DNA of 64,000 nt, from contig CAWZYM010000389.1 of NCBI GenBank assembly GCA_963966185.1, positions 124,001 through 188,000 of the forward strand, written 5' to 3'. A program made the position numbers and the translations under genes. Under the pieces are notes generated by a model. The model was not told the origin of the DNA. It saw nothing but the letters and a program-made list of their open reading frames with translations, and ran no database searches. Source of the DNA: Rhabditoides inermis (taxonomy: Eukaryota > Nematoda > Chromadorea > Rhabditida > Rhabditidae). This document shows positions 1 through 11,393 of the stretch, piece after piece (position 1 is the first letter of the stretch; every line of letters begins with the position of its first letter).

Positions 1-1382
1 CTGGAGTCGACAAAGTATGCTCTTTTTCATTCCTTGGAAACACCGTTTCCATTTTCAGTTCATGTTCGCCACTGCCTCTGCAATGGGCAAAGACGGTTCG
101 TGGGCGACCCGCAAGCTGCTGCAGGCCAACTGGAGGAACGCCGCCAAGGAGTTCGCCCAGTACAACGTCAGCGTCTTCCAGGTTGGTGTGGCCTGAAGAG
201 GCGGGCATGACGAACACTTGCAGGCGTACGCGTTCTACGTGGACCAGCTCAACTCTATCGGCTCAAACACCATCTCCACTGTTATCGTGGCGGCTATCAC
301 TATGGATCTCGCGTGTTTCCTCATGATTCCCCATGCAAGCAGCATCATCAGCAGGTGGGCGGGGCTACAGGGGCGGAGCCATATGAAGCTAGACCGGAGA
401 CCCAGAGAGCAGCGCCATCCATCTCAACCCGTTCTTGTTTGGGCTGGCATGATTCGTGTGTCGGCGAGAGTTTCCGTTCCCTAGAGGCCATCCTTTGCCC
501 ATCCCAGCTCGACAAATCACAAAGAAAACAAGAACAAGAAGCTATCAATCACCCTGCCAAGAACACTTTTAGCCAACCATCAAACGCTTACGTAAGAATT
601 TTCAGCACTGTGGCAATGATTTCGATCAACATTGGAGTGTTCGGACTATTGTCGCTATGGGGAGTGAATCGTAAGTATATCTTACTGTCATGGAACCTCG
701 CCAACCCTTTTTTCCAGTCGACCCGATCACCATGTGCACTACTCTTATGTCCATCGGTTTTTCTGTCGATTTCACAGCGCACATCAGCTACCACTACTTC
801 CGCAACCCTATCGAATGGGCGAGCGAGGAGAGGCTAGCCGATGCGTTGAAGTAGGCTAGCACTCCAAATTACCGTCTTAAAATCCTCTTTCAGATCGATC
901 GGTTGGCCTATGCTTCAAGCAGGTATCTCCACCCTCACCTGCGTCTCGCCACTCATGCTAATCGATTCATACATGGTAAGTAGAATCTCCGGCTTCAATC
1001 TTTCAACCGCATTGCAGGTGGGAGTGTTTGTGAAGACGATCCAGATCGTCATCTCACTCGGACTCGTCCACGGAATCGTCGTCCTCCCTGCCCTTCTACT
1101 CACTGTCAGTCATAGAATGAGTGATGATTACAATCAATTGAAATCATCACAGGTCGGTCGCAAGCAGCAGATAGCTCCGGTCACTGAGAAGCCGGCAGTG
1201 CAGGACGTCGGAATGACCGCTATCGGTGAGATTTTTATACTTAACTTTTAGATCACATATTTCTCATCATTATATACCACTTGATAATCTTTTCAGCGTT
1301 GCCGTCTCCGAAGACGAAGCTGGAGAAGCGTCGGTCAGCGATGTTGGAAGACGGCACAGTGCCTTCCAGAGATAGGGGATAA
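1..1382 (+). CDS. ptr: Patched-related (PTR) protein, 3' part only
   Basis: C-terminal part of a multi-pass membrane protein of the Patched/NPC1/RND superfamily; the 5' part lies outside the window. Exons read at about 1-14, 59-181, 224-354, 606-670, 718-850, 894-975, 1018-1104, 1153-1225 and 1297-1382 (TAA), all with GT-AG introns and consistent phase. The reconstructed roughly 260 residues contain the second transmembrane bundle, with the GxxxDF-type motif in [15 protein letters not shown] and the segment [15 protein letters not shown], followed by a short basic cytoplasmic tail. These are hallmarks of the RND C-terminal half; nematodes have a large PTR expansion acting in cuticle, endocytosis and sterol or lipid-linked trafficking. 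The exact PTR paralog cannot be told from this part. Transport of any substrate is inferred from family only. Confidence 0.9.
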
Positions 1383-1676
1383 CATAACCCTCAACTATCC
1401 CGTAGAATATTGAATATGACCCTCTGCCATCTCATACACGTCTCTAATAACCACCCCCCTTGGTGTCATACTTTTTTGTCTGAATTTGATTTGTTGCCAA
1501 ATCTGCATATTCCACGTTCTAGAAACGGGCCACTCCAGAATTTTTTTCATCCCACGATTCTTTCATGTGTATTTGTCTGTACAGTGTGTTGGTGTGAGAG
1601 ATAGTCTATAGAGAGAGATGAACCATATTTATTTGTATCGAATACTTGTACTCGTCGTATCACATCTGTCCTCTTC

Positions 1677-1755
1677 TCACTTGCATCCAAAGCCACTGGG
1701 GAAGAAAGCGGGGCACGGGCGCGCACCCTGTAAGCAACAGACTCTATCTCTCTCA

Positions 1756-1806
<51 letters not shown>

Positions 1807-3159
1807 TTCTCTCCCTTCTCTTCTGTCGTTCACGTTCTCTTCCTTTTCTCACCTTCTTGACTTATATGAGATTCTCTCTCCTTCCTTCCCTTTCCCCTAC
1901 TCCCTCTCTCCCATTCCTCTTCCCTCCCTCTCTCTTTCTCCCTCTCACCCTCTCTCTCTCCCTCTCTCTCGTACCGTGTCCATGTCGATGTCCTGTGTTA
2001 TCATAACCGGCGCCACCAGCTCGGCATACGAATGCGGCCTCAAAAATAAGTATTCACGTTGCTTCACGCCGTTTCTTCTTTGAGAAAGTGCTCGTAGCCG
2101 AGTCACAACGCTATCCATTATATCCATTCACCCACATTCATTCACTTTATTCCACTCATGTCGTGCTCGTGACGTTAGCTTTGAGAATGTATGAGAAACT
2201 TTCTTAAATAGGTTGTATTTATATGACATGCTTGCCTTAGGGCCCTTTTATACTCCGCCGCCGCCGCACCGCTCGCCGCTCGCCGCCGAGACGAGTATTC
2301 TCACCGCTCGCCGCTGGGAGTAGTCAACGGGCGGCGGGCGGCGTACAAAAATATTAGGGTGCTCATAATTCGTGTTTCTTTCGATTACTAACTAAAACTT
2401 ATGTTAAATCAATCAAAATTTTTTCTACTTAACAAATACATGATTACTGTACTCTCTAGTACAACATTTATGTTACTGTCTAAATCTCAGCACAGGAAGC
2501 TCAAATTGTACTGAAACTAGTATAATCTGAATCAGAATTGTGTATTGTTCCATAGTACAACAAAACTTCTAAAACTAAATTATCATATTTGAAAACATTC
2601 AAGCACATTACCCTCGCCGCAGCGGCGAAAATACTCGCGAGCATTATCGCCGCTGGAGACCGCTAGCGGTGGCGGCCGCCGCCAGCGGTGAGCGGCGGCG
2701 TTCGAGTATAAAGGGGTGCGCGAGCGGCCAGCGGTCAGCGGCCGGCGGTGTCAATCGATATTTGTATCTTTTGCACTACGCCGCTAGCGGCGGCGGCGGA
2801 GTATAAAAGGGCCCTTACCTATGCTGGTTCTTGTCCAATCGCAGGAAGAATTCCCGCATCTTGTCGACTGCTTCGGCCGCGCGCTTCTCAGCAGCCAAAT
2901 CCTACAGTCGAAAAGAAATTGTAATCTCACATTATGACAATGATTCCTGTGATAGAAACGCACCTCATCCTGATAGTTTTCTCCTTCCACTGCCATTATC
3001 AACTTGGCAGTGTCAGATTCTGCTGCGTAAACACTGAAATAGAAGAGTTGTTAAAACAAAATATGGCGAATAAACCAAAATAAGAAATGCTCTCCCGATA
3101 TACGGTACTCACATGCATAGTAGTGATGCGAGGAGGGCGGTGGGGAGCGCGGTGTGCAT
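1677..3159 (-). CDS. Small secreted protein, possible peptide precursor
   Basis: Start ATG at 3157-3159. The N-terminus MHTALPTALLASLLCIVYA is a clear signal peptide. Exons join in phase as: signal; AAESDTAKLIMAVEGENYQDE; a helical stretch DLAAEKRAAEAVDKMREFF and LRLDKNQHR; PHSYAELVAPVMITQDIDMD; and a proposed last exon (about 1677-1727) giving a short tail with two cysteines, GARPCPAFFPSGFGCK, then TGA. If the last donor (GTACGA, about 1963) is not used, the frame reads into the GA tract as RERGRERG and stops at 1945. Total is about 104 residues. A KR pair inside AEKRAAE could be a processing site. The intron after LRLDKNQHR holds the MITE at 2240-2814. I do not recognise the family; a neuropeptide-like or other secreted role is inference. 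Confidence 0.6.
1761..1801. repeat. (CT)n microsatellite
   Basis: About 20 uninterrupted CT units inside a wider pyrimidine-rich tract (about 1740-1980). It sits between the 3' ends of two convergent genes, probably in the last intron of the minus-strand gene. Confidence 0.95.
2237..2818 (-). promoter_or_regulatory. 5' splice site partly rebuilt by MITE target-site duplication
   Basis: On the minus strand the exon ends CAGCATAG and the intron begins GTAA followed by the MITE end GGGCCC. The TAA is the target-site duplication. The pre-insertion donor, deduced by deleting the MITE and one TTA, is GTAAGGCAAG, so the first six donor bases GTAAGG are unchanged after insertion. Confidence 0.7.
2240..2814. 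mobile_element. PIF/Harbinger (Tourist-like) MITE, 575 bp, non-coding
   Basis: The ends are perfect terminal inverted repeats, GGGCCCTTTTATACTCC at 2240-2256 and its reverse complement at 2798-2814, continuing into GCC/GGC-rich sub-terminal repeats (CCGCTCGCCG-type words, 2257-2345 and 2610-2800). The centre is AT-rich. The element is flanked by the direct duplication TTA (2237-2239 and 2815-2817). A 3-bp TWA duplication with GGG-starting TIRs is the signature of PIF/Harbinger elements. No transposase frame is present, so it is non-autonomous. It lies in an intron of the minus-strand gene, 4 nt inside the 5' splice site. No second copy was seen in this window. Confidence 0.88.
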
Positions 3160-5226
3160 GTCTGTAGTCGTCGGCTGGGAGGCGGGTCAGCCTCTCCTTA
3201 TATGGAGGGAGGGAGGGGACCAGCGGATGCGGCCAATCCACGCCCACCCTGCAACGTAGCTTCTATTCTCGCACAACCGCCGGCTATTTGTGGGTGTGAG
3301 AAGCGCGCACAGAAAGAGGAAATGACGATGTGACGAGTTTTACGAGATTTACTCTGCCCTACCCCGCACTTCCGCTATTTTCAACTGTCTATCAGTTCGA
3401 AATTCCGATGAACTTTTAATAATCAGAAAATAATAGAAATTGCACGATTCTATCACGAAGATTACAAGTCAGAGAAATGGTCAGTGAGCGACAAAAAAGG
3501 GGAGAGGAAGGGGATCTAACTCAATGGAGAAAGAAATTGGATTGCGAACGGATTGGAGAAAACCGACGACAGCAAGTAGGCCGATAACACAACCCATTAC
3601 GAAATGAATACTGAGACAAAAGAATAAGTGCCGCGCGGTTGGATAGGTGCATCGAGAAAGGCACATAAAAGAGAGAGGGAAATGGGGGCGAGCAGTTGTG
3701 GTCAGAACTGCAAATTGCAAGCAATGAAGCGAAGGGAAGGGGAAGCGAGAATAGGACGACAGGGATTATATGAGTTCGGAGAACAAGAGGAGAAGTCAAT
3801 ACGCTCGATCCGAGAAAGTAGAGGGCAGACACTTCCGGGGGGTGCAGACAGACGGGAATTGAATTGATTCCATTGGAGAGAGGGACAACCCCCGAAATTC
3901 TGGAGTATGCACGGAGAGTGGAATGAAAGAAGGACGAAGACAAAAACAAGCGGTGGGAAACGGAAGAATAAATGTAGATGTGTAGTGGAGCGATGAGAAG
4001 ATACAAGAAAGAGAATAGAAAGATCGAACATCGAGTGTATGTGAGACGAAGATGAGAGGGAGAGGCGGGACGTTGATATGGGATTAGAAGAAGGGATTCG
4101 CCCTCGGGACATACATCTAGTTTTATCACTCACTCACTCACACACACGCAACGCTCTAAAGGACGCGAAAACATAACCATTAAAACTATAACGAGTCTGT
4201 CGCGTCAAATTTGAGAGAATAAGAATATTAAAGACACATTGGCATGTCTTCCCTCTCATTTTCTGAAAGAAAAATGAAGTTAGACGGAAATCTAAGCGAA
4301 ACCAATTATTAAATTTAAAAAAAAACTCTGCAATTCGCCAGTTGCGCAATTGAAAAAAAACAATCGTCGTTTTTCCATCTTGTTAGGTTGTTAGGTGTTA
4401 GATTGATATGGCATCCGAATAAAAAATAAACGGCCAGCGTACTTTTGAAAATCATACAAGAACAAGAGACAATGATAATGATATTATGAATAGGAAGTAT
4501 TTATAAACATTTCATACATAAAGACAACAAGAACACTTGAGCCGTCGGGAATTGATGAGCGTATTTGGGTGGAGTGAAGCTATACATCATATTAGAAGGA
4601 GGGAGGGAGAATGGAAGGAGGCAGGCAGCCGGGCGCTCGTTGCGACCACAACTGACTTGCACAAAGGGAAAAGGAGCGAGAAACGCCGTCAAGTATTCGT
4701 TATGTGGCTGGCTAGAATGAAAGGGGAAGAGAGATAGAGTTAGAGAGTGAGAGAAGAGAAGAAGGAGGGGGGAGGGAGAGAGCGACCCTCTCGCCTTCCT
4801 CTCGATTTGTGATGCCCTATCCATTGACAGCAGCGGGCGATTCGTCTTCACACGCTATATTTGGGCACTCGCTCTACTACACAAAACTCTCCGAGCAGTG
4901 TGTATGTGTATACTAGTTTCATAGCATACTCTCAATATCGTAGACTCATAACAATAGTAGCTTCATTGTAGCTTCCAGTTTAGTTGTAGATAAATTCAGA
5001 CTTCATACAAATATTTATCACGAATGAATACGAACATGACACGAACAATACAATGAGAGGGAGACTCGTACTAGAATGTACGTACAGCACGCATGTCCTG
5101 CGAGGAACATTCACAATTCACACATGTCAATAGTGAGAGTTTCTTTTTGTAGATTTCGCGAATGTCAAAACATTATTAGCAACCAGGGACTGGCGGGGGA
5201 GGATACACACTTGGCAGAGACACGAG
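3160..5226. other. Intergenic region without a supported gene
   Basis: Contains purine-rich plus-strand tracts (about 3480-4110 and 4570-4790) that create long spurious minus-strand frames, and AT-rich stretches at 4140-4540. It holds the upstream region of the minus-strand secreted gene (start 3159). No conserved protein or RNA gene was recognised. Confidence 0.6.
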
Positions 5227-7244
5227 TCACATCTTCTCGTCCCTCTTCTGCTCCGACTCGACGGGCGCGTCGTGCGACACCGCCTGAAATACAACTCATA
5301 ATCAATCAATTAATCGATATTCACCTGCGCGCGCTCGAAGAGACGACCCAGCTGCTCGTTCATTGGTCCTGAAATATGAGGATTGCCGCGTGGTCGTTCA
5401 ACTGGACTGCTAGTGTGCATGTGGGTGTGTTGATTAGTGTCCTACCGGGCACTCCCATCGCGGATCCGGCGAGTGCATAGGGGTTGACAGCCTGGTCGGC
5501 CGACTGCCGCACCGCATTCCAGCTGCGGTCGACGCCTGCAGACGGGTTAGTGCGGGGCCGGGATTACAGTGAGCTGGGTGGAGCGGGAGGGAGCGTGGGT
5601 GTTATGATGGGTGCTGGGTGTGTCTCGAACCTGTCTGACCTGCCCGCAGCTGCTGCCACGTGTTCTTCAGCTGGTTGCCCATCAACCGCACGTCTTGATC
5701 CAGGCCCGATTCGTCCAGCGAAGCCTGAAATTGTTTCCATGAAGTCAAAGAAACGAGAGGATGTGAATCCGAAGGCAATTTGGGGAACGGAAAACAGTGG
5801 ATTAGAATTGTCACAAACCTTGAACTTAGTGACGACGTCTTTGATGGCGCTCAGCAGCTCGGCGTTCGGCTGAAAACACACACCATCAATTTCGCACGTA
5901 GAGTTATACTGCATTCGTGCACACACATTCCTCGCTGGCAGCACATTCGTGGATTCACTCATTCTGGGATACTCATTCCAGGTTCTCGATGGTTAGAGGT
6001 AAGATAAGCATTAGACGTCGGCAGAGTGGAGTGTGCGCGGTTGATGAGAATCGGGGGGTGTTGATGAGTGGTGGGCGGCGTCGCTGGTTACTGGATGAGT
6101 GTGGTGGTTAGGGTGTGGAGTGCGGTGCCAGCGTACCCATAGCAGCATCTCGAGCAGTCCCCTCGACTCTGTGGTGGTGGCAGGCGCGGCAGGGGTGATC
6201 GGCCGAGCCCGCTCCGTGCTCGCCTGCGTGATCTTAGCCCTGAATGGCAGCGTCGCTGGCTGTTGTTCGGAAGAGTGCGAGTGCAGTGTGCGGTGCCGGC
6301 AGATAAACCTCGCTCGTGTGGGGAAGGGCGTGGCGCGGCTGGTCTGGGGCTGCTGCTCCGGGCCGGGGGTCGCCTGCGAGGAGGGGACCACGCGGCGGGG
6401 CTGGATGGTCGAGTAGATGTCCTGGATAGAGCGGGGCGGCGTGCGGGTCGCCACACTCGCAGCCGGGGTCGTCTGGGTGGAGGTAGACGGAGGCGGCAGC
6501 AGCTTCTTCAGCTGCCTGTTTTTCAGCCTCTTCAACAGAGGCGCGTATTTGTCGATGTTGTTGATTGGCTTCCTCGCTGCCTTCTGCGGCTGAGAAGGTG
6601 TGGGCGAGGAAGAGGGGGTTATCTGAAGCCAGATTACGGTGCAAGGCATTAGAGCTACTGTGTGCGCTGAAAACACGAAATTATTATATAAGTTTTGTAT
6701 AACATTATAAACTGCCGTGATCTTTCCTGAAAACCCCTCTTTTGCCACTCACATCAGCGGGTGCCTGGCTGACGGTGGCGGGATAGAAGCGCTTCGCCTC
6801 CTGGAACGAGGAAGAGCGAGGCGTGGATCCGAAGGACGGGTAGCCTGCAGTCGGTGTGTCACTCCCCCGGTCGATTGGTGTGCACCCACCCTGGTATCCC
6901 TGTCCGTACTGCGGCGGCGTCTGCTGGATGGGCTGCGGCACAGGCTGGTGCATGGAGGGGCGGGACGACGGGTCGAAGGACTGGAGAGGAGAGCTGATAT
7001 AGGAAGAGAAGGTGAATGTACTCACGTTGTGTCTGTCGAATGCGGGGTAGGCCTGCTTCTGCTGCTGCTGTGCCTGATACCAGGCGGGCACCGAGGGCTG
7101 TTCTGAATGAAGAGGTTCTTGTCCCCCCGATCGTCTCGCCTGTCACCCACCATTCGCCCGGATGGGGTTGAAGCTCCACTGCTTCTGCTCGCACACAGCC
7201 ACTGCCAACACTGCGGCCAGAACGGTGAGGCTGAAAAGCACCAT
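5227..7244 (-). CDS. Secreted Pro/Gln/Ser-rich protein with C-terminal helical region
   Basis: Start ATG at 7242-7244; the N-terminus MVLFSLTVLAAVLAVAVC is a signal peptide followed by EQKQWSFNPIRANE. Short in-phase introns separate a Q/P-rich part (AWYQAQQQQKQAYPAFDRHN; QPVPQPIQQTPPQYGQGYQG), a Ser/Pro stretch, a basic segment (IDKYAPLLKRLKNRQLKKLL), and a region with low-complexity T/P/Q ending SRGLLEMLLW. After a longer intron comes a helical part beginning PNAELLSAIKDVVTKFKASL and containing RLMGNQLKNTWQQLRAG, then DRSWNAVRQSADQAVNPYAL, ending KRDEKM and TGA at 5227-5229. Total is about 380 residues. Two of the introns (about 6870 and 6640) could be read through in frame, so the exact middle is uncertain. 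No known domain recognised; secretion is inferred from the signal peptide. Confidence 0.75.
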
Positions 7245-7453
7245 TTCGTTCGCTTGGATCATACCAGTTTCAGTGTATGGAAAAAAATATCCTCCGATTT
7301 CGGTGTTTCCTTATGCGTACTTGACTAAACTATGCGTGGTGCGGTGTCGTGATGCGTGATCTTTCGAGTTTCAACCCTCCTCCACTCGCCGGTCAGCTTA
7401 TCACTTCTCGCTTTGTCGCACGCCGCGTGCCACTCGAATCACACTTCTCGCAA

Positions 7454-7461
<8 letters not shown>

Positions 7462-7499
<38 letters not shown>
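7462..7499. repeat. (CT)n microsatellite
   Basis: About 19 CT units preceded by a run of C, located about 220 bp upstream of the minus-strand start codon at 7244, so it may lie in the promoter region of that gene. Confidence 0.95.
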
Positions 7500-7500
<1 letters not shown>

Positions 7501-8490
7501 AGTCGTGTCCCTTTCGCTTACAAGCCGCTTTTGCATCACAGTGCGCCGCCACCTTCCAAAAACTGTTGCTGACTCGCCCGTTTTTCTGCGCACTGGTGTG
7601 CTCACAGTGATCAAACAGAGTGAGTGAGTTTGTGATGGGGGAGGGTGGAGGAACAGAGAGCGGGTAGATCTCTCGAGTCACCCGCTACCCGTGTAATTAC
7701 TTCAAAGCGTGTCGGGTTTCTCTCATCTCTTATTTCGGAAGTGACCAACTTGCTGTACGCATTGGTCAGAAAGGTGCGATTCTTCGAATATCGTGATCAG
7801 AAAAAAAACCCATCTGCTCTACCTACAAAGTTCAACACACAATTCTAACAGTGGATATCCTATGAAATCATTGAATCACGAAAGTTGTGAGAAGATAGCC
7901 ACGTAAATTACAAACGATGAAACAATATAAGGAAAATATATGTACATGTATATGAACCACATAAACATTACTTACCGAAGCATCATCGTGTGTTCGTGGT
8001 GTGTAGATAAAGTAGTATTAGTGATAAGAATAATAAGAGTAGGTAGGATGCGTTGTGTTGATCGCTCGAGCTCGACTGAAGAGCCCTCGCCTCTCTCTCT
8101 GCCCCTCAGGGCGCGACCGCCCCTTTTCTACCCCACCCCAACTCCCGCCACCCAAAAAGCACACGGTGCGAGAGAGTGCACTGATAGGTGAGGGACAAGG
8201 TGCGAGGGGAAGGAGAGAGCGTGGTGATGTGAGAGGGTGAGAGAGTGAGAGGGCAGAGGAGACGTGTCCCGTCCGTCGGATCCACGCGAGACTCAACTGT
8301 CTCCAACCAAATCTCCTTTGTGTTTTTCTTCCAAATTCAGCAGCCTATCAGAAGAAGACAGAGTGAGAAACGCTCCCGTCCGATGCACAGATCGTCCAGA
8401 CCACCCACAAACACAAATAGATGCTGATGTAAAAATGAAGTGTTCTCTGTTCAGACCATACTCATTTCTTCTTCACAACTCCGCTGGTTA

Positions 8491-8693
8491 GACTTTGTTT
8501 TGACATTGACATGATCTCTCAACACAGCAGAAGTTGGAGAGTCTCCCAATCTCTCTTTCTTCTGTAGTACTGTTCCGAGACGGCAGTCCGTGTGCGAGGC
8601 GTGCTAATCCCTCCGTGTAAGCCCTCTCCTCTCTTGTAGTACGTTGCAAAAAGCGGGCAAACCTCCGCAATCGTGTCCCTTCAACCACCTACA
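8491..8693 (-). pseudogene. Orphan exon-like ORF with F-BAR/FCH-like helix
   Basis: An acceptor-like TTGTAG (minus strand, near 8690) is followed by an open frame of about 65 codons ending at TAA. Its first half, LRRFARFLQRTTREERAYTE then GLARLAHGLPSRN, has the spacing of the start of an FCH/F-BAR domain (aromatic/Leu residues, then ER...E..Y...L..LA). No start codon, no donor and no partner exons were found on either side, and the C-terminal half (CCVERSCQCQNKV) looks random. It may be a relic exon, a piece of an unseen gene, or chance. Confidence 0.25.
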
Positions 8694-9264
8694 ATCCGAC
8701 TCGAGTATTGTTTTCTCACTTCTCTACCCGAAATTCACCAAACCCGATAAGTTTGTGCTTCGTGCGAGGTGATTGCGGGGTGGGAAAGGGGCACTAGTTC
8801 TCTTCTAGCCGGCTCCCACACTCACCCATCTCATCACTCGATAAGCCGCCCTCAGGCCACTCTCATATCAAGTACCCACGCAATCACATCTACCCAACAC
8901 GGACAGTGCACTGTACAACTACACCCATTCCAAATCTCTCTCTCTCTCTCTTTCTCTCTTTCTCTCTTTAATATTCTTTGTATGTCGACGGGTCAAGAAA
9001 CGAACCAATCCACACACTGATCAAACACAAAAAAACGAGAAAATAAACACAGCCAGACACACAAAAACCTCACACACCTGCAGAAACCATTCCTAATCAC
9101 GTTTATTGACACAAACGAAAATGAATGAGAATAAATTACAACCACAATTATCAACCGATCCAGGATCCACGTTTCAATATTTCAAATCAAACACACACAA
9201 ATCAATGAGACGCACTGGCTATGGAGAAGATGAATGAGTGTCTATGGAGCGCATCTCGGTCGTC

Positions 9265-10977
9265 TCACCTGCCCAGTCGATGGAAGACAGAGGGGCGAGC
9301 ATCCACGTACTCCACCTCCTCCTCCTCGTCGTACATATCATCCTCCCCATCGTCGTACACACTGTCCGCATACACCACATGAAAAGAAGATTATACATAT
9401 AAATGAGAGCAAAATGGCGGAAAGAGAAAAGGGAGAGAGGAACTGAGTTAATCGGAAAGTGTTGCGTTGTTGCGTACCTCTTCCCCATCGTCGTCCATGT
9501 ACTCCTCCTCCTCTTCTCCCACATACTGATCGTTCACAATCTGCACCCTCGTAGTCGTCATTCCTCGGGCTCCCCCCACTTTGGCCCCGCCCAGCCGACC
9601 AGCGATTCCGCTTCCACCGGCGCGACCACTCACACGACCGGCCAGGTTCTGGAAAAAAATCAATATGTTTCTTTTTTCACGAAATAATTTTCAAAACAAT
9701 AGGATCTACCTTTCCAGTGACGCGCCCCTTGCCGGCGGCCGCTCCTCCGAGGCGTCCGCTCACTCTGCCCGCTCCCTCGAATCGACCCGCCACCCCTCCT
9801 CCTCCCGTTCCACTTCCCACAGCACCACCAAGGTTCAGGGTGACACGCGGTAGAGATCCCGACGGCTGTACACAACACAATACGCATTGAATAGAGCGGA
9901 ACACGATACATACCGCATTTATCCTGGCAGAGAGTGGCGCTGCCTTGTGCACTCCTCCTCCAGTCACGGGCGCACTCACGGGGATACGCACTCGGATCGT
10001 CGGCTCCGTCTACCACAGTACTCTCACTCCTCGTTCCACCAACACAACTCTCACTCAGCCCCCTACCTTCTTGGGCTTTGTGGTCATCTGCTGCTGCACA
10101 CTGGCAAACACACCCGCCGCCGACACGGTCACTCTGCAATCGATCAATAAAATCGATAACCATTCAATGTGCTCACCTCTTCTTGACGACGCCTCCTCCG
10201 ACCACCTTCTGGAGCCTGTCGACTCTCTGGAAGCGCTCGGTGCGCATTCCCTGCACTCCCAGTCTGTCGAGCTCCTCGTCGTCCGATGTGGTGGAGGAGA
10301 CCTCCTCCCTCCGCATCCTCCGCACCACAGTCGTCCTCCCTCCCACCGGGCTCACCTCCCGCCCCGCCTGTCGCACCCCCGTCGTGCCTCTGCTGTGCAC
10401 GCCCGCCTCTCGCAGCTTCCGCGCGTTCTGCAGGATCTTGCGAGTCTTGGCCGTGTTGCCTTGTGGCATCTTGATGTGGTATATCTCGTGGCTGTCCGGG
10501 GGCGGGCGACCGCGACGAGCCAGAATCTCCGCCGGAACGTTGCCTACAACAACACACTATGCCAATCAGTAACATGAAAAAGAACATACTCATCTCGGTA
10601 GGCGCGGTGATAGTGTTCCTGACGACGGTCCTGGCGCCGCCGGCAGCGGAGGAGGCAGCACTGGCAGACTTGGCACGGCGCAGGATAGCCAGCTAGACAA
10701 TATACATGATCACAGGAAACTAGCCCATGTATCACCTGGTCTCCGACGGCAGTCACTCCCAGCTCGGCGAGGGTGGGCTTGTCCAGGTCGGACAGCATGT
10801 CGCGAGTCACGCGGTTGCGCTCGAACGACGCTGAACAAACACACAAATAAGTAATCATGTCAAAGTAATGTACGGACGCATCGTAGGAACAAAACATGGT
10901 AATAGTAACTCACATGCATACTTGGCGGCGATGCCGGACGGAATGTTGGCCTGCGTGAACCACTGCAGCCAGTTCAT
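9265..10977 (-). CDS. SAM-domain protein, C19orf47 homolog
   Basis: Start ATG 10975-10977 after an acceptor TTTGTAG near 10988, so trans-splicing is likely. Exons at about 10914-10977, 10739-10831, 10590-10694, 10176-10543 and several smaller ones to 9265. The N-terminus is a SAM domain: NWLQWFTQANIPSGIAAKYA, then NRVTRDMLSDLDKPTLAELG, VTAVGDQLAILRRAKSA. This matches the vertebrate C19orf47 SAM domain in sequence and position. Then comes a basic region with HEIYHIKMPQGNTAKTRKIL, and a Gly-rich part with repeated GRL/GRV turns (VAGRFEGAGRVSGRLGG, GSGIAGRLGGAKVGG), then an acidic Asp/Glu tail (YVGEEEEEYMDDDGEE; DDGEDDMYDEEEEVEYVD) ending VFHRLGR. About 430 residues. The last exon's obvious frame does not match the phase left by the previous donor. 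Function unknown; nuclear location is inferred from human data. Confidence 0.82.
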
Positions 10978-11393
10978 CGCCTCACAACTACAAACACATA
11001 TTACAATTTTGATAACGTGATGACATGCAATTCCATAAAAATTCAGATATCCTCTCACGGAATGGTTACAAACCAATTGTCGACATTATTATAAGGAAAA
11101 ACCATACAATGGAGCAATATTTATACAAACTACATACATAATAATGTGATACAAACAATAAATACTGTGAATAAATAATACAAGTCGAGTATGATATCTG
11201 CATTTATTATAACTAACCAACCGTAACATCCAAAAAACGAAAGCACAAAATGAAAATCAAGTACATATAGGCAATCCACGTATGAAAAAGAAAAGACTTG
11301 GAACCCAGAACGGAAGATAGCATGAGTCCAGCTCATGATACAATGCGGGACGACGACTCGCGTCGACGGGCAAACGACGTCTGCTACACCCTC

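Larger units (their letters stand above)
7245..9264. other. Intergenic/upstream region with one exon-like ORF
   Basis: Lies upstream of the minus-strand secreted gene and downstream of the C19orf47-like gene. It contains the (CT)n run at 7462-7499 and CT/GA-rich sequence at 8080-8240 and 8935-8970. A putative poly(A) signal for the C19orf47-like gene (AATAAA on the minus strand) is at 9112-9117. The only candidate coding piece is at 8490-8690, listed separately. Confidence 0.6.

Noticed and set aside
2240..2814. CRISPR-like or GC-rich regulatory repeat
   Set aside because: The GCC/GGC repeats are sub-terminal repeats of a MITE with TIRs and TSD; eukaryotic context.
3521..4129. 202-codon open frame on the minus strand
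   Set aside because: Lies in a purine-rich tract; translation is low-complexity Ser/Leu/Phe/Pro with no motifs, and lacks splice or start context. Composition explains the absence of stops.
9934..10577. Two overlapping plus-strand frames of about 210 codons
   Set aside because: Antisense of the GC-rich C19orf47-like exons; random-looking Arg/Ser/Pro translation.
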